Shown piece by piece: positions 1 to 10,891 of a stretch of 10,891 nucleotides of DNA; position 1 is the stretch's first letter, and each line of letters starts with the position of its first letter. Under the pieces are notes generated by a model. That model was not told the DNA's origin. It saw only the letters and a list, made by a program, of their open reading frames with translations, and did no database searches. A program made the position numbers and the translations under genes. The stretch is taken from NCBI GenBank assembly GCA_035649895.1, contig DASRIS010000158.1:1-10891 (forward strand). The letters are read 5' to 3'. Source of the stretch: DASSUC01 sp035649895 (GTDB lineage: Bacteria; Actinomycetota; Actinomycetes; Mycobacteriales; Micromonosporaceae).

Positions 1-1
1 G

Positions 2-730
2 CAGGGGGAGATCGCGGCGGCGTGCGTGGCGGGTGCGCTGTCCCTTGAGGACGCGGCGAAGGTGGTGGCGCTGCGCAGCGCGGCGCTGGTGGGGCTGTCC
101 GGGCGGGGTGGGATGGTCTCGGTGTCCCTGCCCGCCGACCAGGTCGCCCAGCGCATCGCCGCCTGGGGTGACCGGCTGTCGGTGGCCGCGGTCAACGGCC
201 CGGCCACGGTCATCGTGTCCGGCGAGCCGGGCGCGCTGGACGAGCTGCTCACCACCTGCGAGGCCGACGGGGTGCGGGCCCGGCGGGTCGCCGTGGACTA
301 CGCGTCCCACTCGGCGCAGATCGACACGATCCGCGATGAGCTACAAGAGGCCCTGGCCGGCATCCGCCCCCAGCCGGCGTCGGTGCCGATGGTGTCCACG
401 GTGACCGGGGACTGGGTCGACACGTCCACACTGGACGCCGGCTACTGGTTCACCAACCTGCGCCAGACGGTGCGCTTCCACGAGGCGGTGCAGCGGCTGC
501 AGGCCGGCGGGTCCGGGCTGCTGGTCGAGTGCAGCCCCCACCCCGTGCTCGCCGCCGGCATCCCGGACACCCCCGCCATCGGCTCCCTGCGCCGCGACGA
601 CGGCGGCCCAACCCGCTTCCTCACCAGCCTGGCCGAGGCCTACGTCCGCGGCGTACCCGTGGACTGGCGGCTGCCCGCCGGGCGGCGGGTGGACCTGCCC
701 ACCTACCCCTTCCAGCGGCAGCGCTACTGG
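2..730 (+). other. AT domain, C-terminal part, with post-AT linker (methylmalonyl type)
   Basis: The window opens on QGEIAAA, the residues directly after the catalytic Ser of the AT motif GHSQG, so the nucleophile itself is just outside. YASH is encoded at 299-310 (residues 100-103). This tetrapeptide is the established marker for methylmalonyl-CoA selection, where malonyl-specific domains usually have HAFH. The SPHPVL motif and the post-AT signature TYPFQRQRYW (701-730) close the domain. The upstream specificity motif cannot be read. Confidence 0.93.
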
Positions 731-3700
731 CTGCACGCGGCCGGCGGGCGCGGCGACGCGGCAGGGCTCGGCCTCGCCTCCACCGGCCACCCGCTTCTCG
801 CCGCCGCCGTCACCCTGGCCGGCAACGGCGGCCTCCTGCTGACCGGTCGCCTCTCCGCACGCGCGCACCCGTGGCTGGCCGACCACACCGTGGCCGGCAC
901 CACCCTCGTCCCCGCGGCCCTGCTGGTCGAGCTGGCCTTCCGCGCCGGTGACGAGGCCGGCTGCGCGCGGGTCGACGAGCTGACCCTCGAGACACCGCTG
1001 GTGCTGCCCGGCCAGGGTGGGGTGCAGGTGCAGGTGTCGGTGGGCGAGCCCGACCCGTCGGGCCGGCGGCCGCTGGCCATCTCCTCACGCCGCGAGGAGC
1101 AGCAGGAGCACGCGGACTGGACCCGGCACGCCAGCGGCGTGCTGGCCGCCTCCGCCGACCCGCCAGCGTTCGACCTGGCCGCATGGCCACCACCCGGGGC
1201 GCAGCCCATACCCACCGGCGGCTGCTACGACCGGCTCGCCGAGGCCGGGTACGGCTACGGGCCGGTGTTCCAGGGCCTGCGCGCCGCCTGGCGGCGCGGG
1301 GACGAGGTCTTCGCCGAGGTCGCCCTCGCCGAGGAGCAGCATGCCGAGGCGGGCCGCTACGGCATCCACCCGGCGCTCCTCGACGCGGCCCTGCACGCCC
1401 TCGCCATGGGCCAGGACTCCGCGACGGACCACGCCCCCGCCGTGGACCAGGCCCCCGCGGCGGCGTTGCGGCTCCCGTTCGCCTGGACCGGCGTGTCGCT
1501 GCACGCCACCGGCGCGACCGGGCTGCGGGTACGGCTCGCCGCGGCCGGCACCGGCGAGGTGACGGTCTCCGCCGCCGACGCCACCGGGCAACCGGTGTTC
1601 CACGCCGACTCGCTGCTCTCCCGTGCGGTGTCACCGGCGCAGCTGCGCGCCGCCCGGGACGACCGGTTCGGCTCGCTGTTCCGGGTGGACTGGGTGCCGG
1701 TCGCCGCCCAGGTGCCGGCTGCGGTGCCGGAGGTGGAGGTGCTGCGCTGCCGGCCCACCACCACCGCCGGGGACCTGCCGCGGGCCGTCCGCGAGGTGAC
1801 GGCCGAGGTGCTGGCGGCGTTGCAGTCCACAAGGGACTCGACGCTGGCGGTGGTGACCCGGGCCGGGGACCTGGCCCACGCGGCAGTACGCGGCCTGGTG
1901 CGCTCGGCCCAGGCCGAGCAGCCGGACCGGTTCGTGCTGGTCGAGCTGGCCGGCGACGACGAGCCGCCGCCCGGTGCGGCGCTCGCCTGCGGCGAGCCGG
2001 AGCTGCGGGTACGCAACGGTGAGCTGTCCGCGCCGCGGCTGGTCCGGGCCGACTCGGGTGGTGCGGTCCTGGTGCCACCGGCCGGGGCGTGGCGGCTGGA
2101 CACCACGGGCGCGGGGACGCTGGAGCACCTCGCCCTGCTACCCGCGCCGGAGGCCGGCGCGCCGCTCGACCCGGGCCAGGTGCGCATCGCCGTACGCGCG
2201 GCCGGGCTGAACTTCCGCGACGTGCTGGTCGGCCTCGGCATGGTGCCCGGGCAGGTCGGCATGGGCGGTGAGGGCGCCGGGGTGGTGACGGAGGTGGGGC
2301 CCGGCGTGGCCGGCCTCGCCCCGGGCGACCGGGTCCTCGGCATCTTCCGGGACGCGTTCGCGCCGCTCGCCGTGGCCGACCACCGGATGGTCGTGCCCGT
2401 TCCGGACGGGTGGTCGTTCGAGCAGGCGGCGTCGGTGCCGGTGGTGTTCGTGACCGCCTATCTCGGGCTGGTGGACCTGGGCCGGCTGGGGCCTGGGGAG
2501 AAGGTGCTGGTCCACGCGGGCACCGGCGGGGTCGGCATGGCGGCGGTGCAGCTGGCCCGGCACCTGGGTGCGGAGGTCTACGCCACGGCCAGCCCCGCCA
2601 AGTGGGACACCCTGCGCGCCCTGGGCCTGGACGAGGAGCACATCGCCTCCTCCCGCGACCTGGACTTCGCCGACCGGTTCCCGGCGATGGACGTGGTGCT
2701 GGACTCGCTGGCCGGCGAGCTCGTGGACGCGTCGCTGCGGCTGGTGCGGCCGGGCGGGCGGTTCCTGGAGATGGGCAAGACCGACATCCGCGACCCGCGG
2801 GCCGTCGCCGCCGCGCACCCGGGCGTGTGGTACCACGCGTACGACCTGCTCGACCCGGGCCCGGAGCGGATCGGGGAGATGCTCGCCGAGCTGATGCGGC
2901 TGTTCTGCGACGGGGTGCTCCGGCATGCGCCGGTGACCACCTGGGACGTGCGGCGGGCGCCGGAGGCGTTCCGGCACATGAGCCAGGCGCGGCATGTGGG
3001 CAAGATCGTGCTGACCATGCCGAGGGCCCTGGACCCGGGCGGGACGGTGCTGGTCACCGGCGGCACCGGCACCCTCGGCGCGCTTCTCGCCCGGCACCTG
3101 GTCACCACGCACGGCGTACGCGACCTCGTGCTGACCAGCCGCCGGGGCCTGGACACCCCTGGTGCGGCGGAGCTTCAGGCCGCGCTCGCCGGGCTCGGTG
3201 CGCGGGTCACCATCGCCGCCTGCGACGCGGCCGACCGGAAGGCGCTCGCCGCCCTGCTCGACGAGGTGCCGGACCTGACCGGGGTGGTGCACGCCGCCGG
3301 GGCGCTCGACGACGCCACGATCGCCTCGCTCACCCCGGAGCACATCGACCGGGTGCTGCGCCCCAAGGTCGACGCCGCGCTGCACCTGCACGAGCTGACC
3401 CAGGGCCGGGACCTGGCCATGTTCACCCTCTACTCCTCGGCCGCGGGCGTGCTGGGCGGCGCGGGCCAGGGCAACTACGCCGCCGCGAACGCGTTCCTCG
3501 ACGCCCTCGCCGAGCAGCGCCGCGCCGCGGGCCTGCCCGCGACATCCCTGGCCTGGGGGTACTGGGCGCAGGACAGCGGCATGACCGGGCACCTGGACCG
3601 GGCCGACGTGGCCCGGATGGGGCGCTCCGGCGTGCTCCCGCTCACCTCCCAGCAGGGGCTGGCGCTGTTCGACGCGGCGCACGACCTCGACGGCGGGCTG

Positions 3701-4342
3701 CTCGTACCGGTGCGCCTGGACCTCGCCGCACTGCGCGCCCGCGCCGCGGCCGGGGTCCTGCCGGCGCTGCTGCGCGGCCTGGTCCGCGCCGGCGCCAGGC
3801 GGGCCGCTGACGCCGGCAACGGGGCCGGGAGTGCCGGGCTGGCGCGGCGGCTGGCCGGCCTCACCGGACCGGAACGCGACCGGGCCGTGCTCGACGTGGT
3901 GCTCAGCCACACCGCCACCGTGCTCGGGCACACCTCGGCGAGCGCGGTAAAGGCCGACCGCGGCTTCCTTGAGCTCGGGTTCGACTCGCTGACAGCGGTC
4001 GAGCTGCGCAACCGGCTGGGCGTCGCGACCGGGCTACGGCTGCCGGCCACCCTGGTCTTCGACCACCCGTCGCCGGCCGCCCTCGCCCGGCATCTCGGCA
4101 CCGAGATCCACCCCGACGGGCCGGCCGCCGCCGCGCCGGTGCCCGTACTCGGGGAGGTGGAGCGGCTGGAGGCGGCGCTGGCGGCCTCCTCTCTCGACGG
4201 TGGCACGCGGCTACGGCTCGGCCGGCGGCTGCGGGCCCTGCTGTGGCGCGTGGAGCAGGCCGGGCCCGACGGAGACGAGCTGGGAGCGGCGACCGACGAG
4301 GAGATGTTCGCCCTGATCGACAAGGAGCTTGGCCGTACCTGA
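2..4342 (+). CDS. Type I modular polyketide synthase, 3' part: (AT)-DH-ER-KR-ACP, fully reducing methylmalonyl extension module
   Basis: The reading frame is open from the first complete codon at base 2 to a TGA at 4340-4342, giving 1446 residues. It is truncated at the 5' side, so the true start, the KS and the front of the AT lie outside the window. A GTG at 26 lies inside the AT core and is not a start. Domains, numbered from base 2: AT remainder 1-243, DH about 262-543, KR structural part about 556-694, ER about 695-1007, KR catalytic part about 1012-1260, ACP about 1284-1369, C-terminal docking tail about 1385-1446. All expected catalytic residues in the visible domains are present. By family knowledge the protein is a large cytosolic homodimer; this module would add a methylmalonyl unit and reduce the beta-keto group to methylene. 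The next PKS gene follows after 39 bases in the same direction, so the two are probably co-transcribed and act consecutively. The final product cannot be named from this segment. Confidence 0.97.
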   Translation, partial: QGEIAAACVAGALSLEDAAKVVALRSAALVGLSGRGGMVSVSLPADQVAQRIAAWGDRLSVAAVNGPATVIVSGEPGALDELLTTCEADGVRARRVAVDYASHSAQIDTIRDELQEALAGIRPQPASVPMVSTVTGDWVDTSTLDAGYWFTNLRQTVRFHEAVQRLQAGGSGLLVECSPHPVLAAGIPDTPAIGSLRRDDGGPTRFLTSLAEAYVRGVPVDWRLPAGRRVDLPTYPFQRQRYWLHAAGGRGDAAGLGLASTGHPLLAAAVTLAGNGGLLLTGRLSARAHPWLADHTVAGTTLVPAALLVELAFRAGDEAGCARVDELTLETPLVLPGQGGVQVQVSVGEPDPSGRRPLAISSRREEQQEHADWTRHASGVLAASADPPAFDLAAWPPPGAQPIPTGGCYDRLAEAGYGYGPVFQGLRAAWRRGDEVFAEVALAEEQHAEAGRYGIHPALLDAALHALAMGQDSATDHAPAVDQAPAAALRLPFAWTGVSLHATGATGLRVRLAAAGTGEVTVSAADATGQPVFHADSLLSRAVSPAQLRAARDDRFGSLFRVDWVPVAAQVPAAVPEVEVLRCRPTTTAGDLPRAVREVTAEVLAALQSTRDSTLAVVTRAGDLAHAAVRGLVRSAQAEQPDRFVLVELAGDDEPPPGAALACGEPELRVRNGELSAPRLVRADSGGAVLVPPAGAWRLDTTGAGTLEHLALLPAPEAGAPLDPGQVRIAVRAAGLNFRDVLVGLGMVPGQVGMGGEGAGVVTEVGPGVAGLAPGDRVLGIFRDAFAPLAVADHRMVVPVPDGWSFEQAASVPVVFVTAYLGLVDLGRLGPGEKVLVHAGTGGVGMAAVQLARHLGAEVYATASPAKWDTLRALGLDEEHIASSRDLDFADRFPAMDVVLDSLAGELVDASLRLVRPGGRFLEMGKTDIRDPRAVAAAHPGVWYHAYDLLDPGPERIGEMLAELMRLFCDGVLRHAPVTTWDVRRAPEAFRHMSQARHVGKIVLTMPRALDPGGTVLVTGGTGTLGALLARHLVTTHGVRDLVLTSRRGLDTPGAAELQAALAGLGARVTIAACDAADRKALAALLDEVPDLTGVVHAAGALDDATIASLTPEHIDRVLRPKVDAALHLHELTQGRDLAMFTLYSSAAGVLGGAGQGNYAAANAFLDALAEQRRAAGLPATSLAWGYWAQDSGMTGHLDRADVARMGRSGVLPLTSQQGLALFDAAHDLDGGLLVPVRLDLAALRARAAAGVLPALLRGLVRAGARRAADAGNGAGSAGLARRLAGLTGPERDRAVLDVVLSHTATVLGHTSASAVKADRGFLELGFDSLTAVELRNRLGVATGLRLPATLVFDHPSPAALARHLGTEIHPDGPAAAAPVPVLGEVERLEAALAASSLDGGTRLRLGRRLRALLWRVEQAGPDGDELGAATDEEMFALIDKELGRT
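785..1630 (+). other. DH domain (dehydratase, double hot-dog), apparently active
   Basis: It removes water from the beta-hydroxyacyl-ACP made by the KR of the same module. The HxxxGxxxxP motif is intact (HTVAGTTLVP, catalytic His codon 884-886, residue 295). The second half has the YGP motif (GYGYGPVFQG) and the catalytic Asp in a DxxxH context (Asp codon 1382-1384, residue 461; His 465). The residue after the motif proline is Ala, where many PKS DH domains have Gly; I do not expect this to abolish activity. Confidence 0.93.
1667..2083 (+). other. KR structural (non-catalytic) subdomain preceding the ER
   Basis: It begins with the FRVDWVPV strand typical of the truncated Rossmann half of a PKS ketoreductase and contains the conserved LAHAAVRGLVRSAQAE stretch. 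In fully reducing modules the ER is inserted between this half and the catalytic half, which matches the order here. It has no NADPH motif or catalytic residues of its own. Confidence 0.85.
2084..3022 (+). other. ER domain (enoylreductase, NADPH dependent)
   Basis: It reduces the alpha-beta double bond left by the DH. The substrate-side motif LNFRDVLVGLGMVPG lies at about 2207-2251 and the nucleotide-binding glycine motif HAGTGGVGMAAVQLA at about 2513-2557. The conserved SPAKWDTLRALG and SSRDLDFADRF segments carrying the usual Lys and Asp follow. Val748 (codon 2243-2245) replaces the Tyr seen in many PKS ERs in GMYPG; that Tyr is reported to associate with a 2S methyl branch, so Val suggests a 2R branch. 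Confidence 0.94.
3035..3780 (+). other. KR domain, catalytic part, B-type (B1 pattern)
   Basis: It reduces the beta-ketone before dehydration. The NADPH motif VTGGTGTLG is at 3053-3079. The LDD fingerprint of B-type KRs is at 3305-3313. The catalytic set is complete: Lys1122 (3365), Ser1146 (3437), Tyr1159 (3476) and the Asn four residues later. There is no Pro two residues after the Tyr and no Trp in the A-type position, which fits B1. A B-type KR feeding an active DH is the usual arrangement for a trans enoyl intermediate. Confidence 0.93.
3851..4108 (+). other. ACP domain of the fully reducing module
   Basis: The phosphopantetheine attachment motif LGFDSLTAVELRNRL is present, with the attachment Ser at codon 3986-3988 (residue 1329). 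The length of about 86 residues is normal. The 38 bases 3971-4008 around the Ser are identical to those in the ACP of the next protein. Confidence 0.96.
3971..4008 (+). repeat. 38-base exact direct repeat, copy 1 (ACP core)
   Basis: It is identical to 8924-8961 and spans the phosphopantetheine Ser codon of the first ACP. Confidence 0.93.
4154..4339 (+). other. C-terminal docking domain
   Basis: About 62 residues follow the ACP. An amphipathic helix rich in Leu, Ala and Arg comes first (ERLEAALAASS, later RLRLGRRLRALLWRVEQ), then a Gly/Pro/Asp-rich linker, then a final acidic helix, DEEMFALIDKELG. This is the usual layout of class 1 C-terminal docking tails, where the last helix binds the N-terminal coiled coil of the next subunit. 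A thioesterase is absent, so the chain is passed on and not released. Confidence 0.87.
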
Positions 4343-4381
4343 CCTGGAACACCGCCCGCGTCCGTGTGGAGGCAGCGCCGC
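4343..4381 (+). promoter_or_regulatory. Intergenic spacer with Shine-Dalgarno site
   Basis: The 39-base gap between the stop codon of the upstream PKS gene and the ATG at 4382 contains GGAGG at 4368-4372, nine bases before the start. No terminator hairpin or promoter-like sequence is evident, so the two genes are probably on one transcript. Confidence 0.85.

Positions 4382-10891
<6,510 letters not shown>

Noticed and set aside
26..28. GTG as a start codon for the first PKS gene
   Set aside because: It lies inside the AT, eight codons after the first complete codon, and the upstream codons encode the conserved QGEIAAAC of the AT active-site region. The gene simply enters from outside the window.
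785..1630. DH suspected inactive because Ala follows the motif proline
   Set aside because: The catalytic His and Asp motifs and the YGP segment are intact, and an active ER follows, so a working DH is the simpler reading.
2138..3931. Reverse-strand open frame of about 597 codons opposite the ER-KR region
   Set aside because: It is a shadow of the sense coding region, with no recognisable motif, ribosome binding site or spacing to suggest a gene.
4343..4381. Possible promoter or terminator between the two genes
   Set aside because: The gap is only 39 bases, with no clear hairpin plus T-run and no recognisable promoter elements; only the ribosome binding site is supported.

Overview
This window is the interior of a modular type I polyketide synthase (PKS) cluster from a high-GC actinomycete. 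Roughly three quarters of the bases are G or C, synonymous sites are almost all G or C, and the domains have the usual actinobacterial macrolide-PKS motifs. Genus cannot be fixed from the sequence; Streptomyces, Micromonospora and relatives all fit. There are only two genes, both on the + strand, both in the same reading frame, and both cut by the window edges.

Region 2-4342 is the 3' end of one PKS gene. It starts inside an acyltransferase (AT), just after the catalytic serine, and continues through dehydratase (DH), enoylreductase (ER), ketoreductase (KR), acyl carrier protein (ACP) and a C-terminal docking tail. This is a fully reducing, methylmalonyl-type module. A 39-base gap (4343-4381) holds a good ribosome binding site. 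Region 4382-10891 is the start of the next PKS gene: N-terminal docking helix, a complete KS-AT-KR-ACP module with methylmalonyl signatures and an A-type KR, then the KS and the first part of the AT of another module.

Acting in order, the first module should add a methyl-branched, fully saturated C2 unit. Its ACP would pass the chain through the docking pair to the second protein, which adds a 2-methyl-3-hydroxy unit and hands it to the next KS. This layout (fully reducing module ending one subunit, then a subunit opening with KS-AT-KR-ACP and KS-AT) resembles the DEBS2/DEBS3 boundary of erythromycin-type 14-membered macrolide synthases. That resemblance is an inference from about two and a half modules.

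I found no RNA genes, mobile elements, CRISPR arrays or unfamiliar gene families. The second-look items are inside the PKS: stereochemical fingerprints in the ER and second KR, two in-frame tandem repeats in linkers, a strong strand-composition shift at the AT/KR junction of the second module, an exact 38-base sequence shared by the two ACPs, and a shortened second AT.
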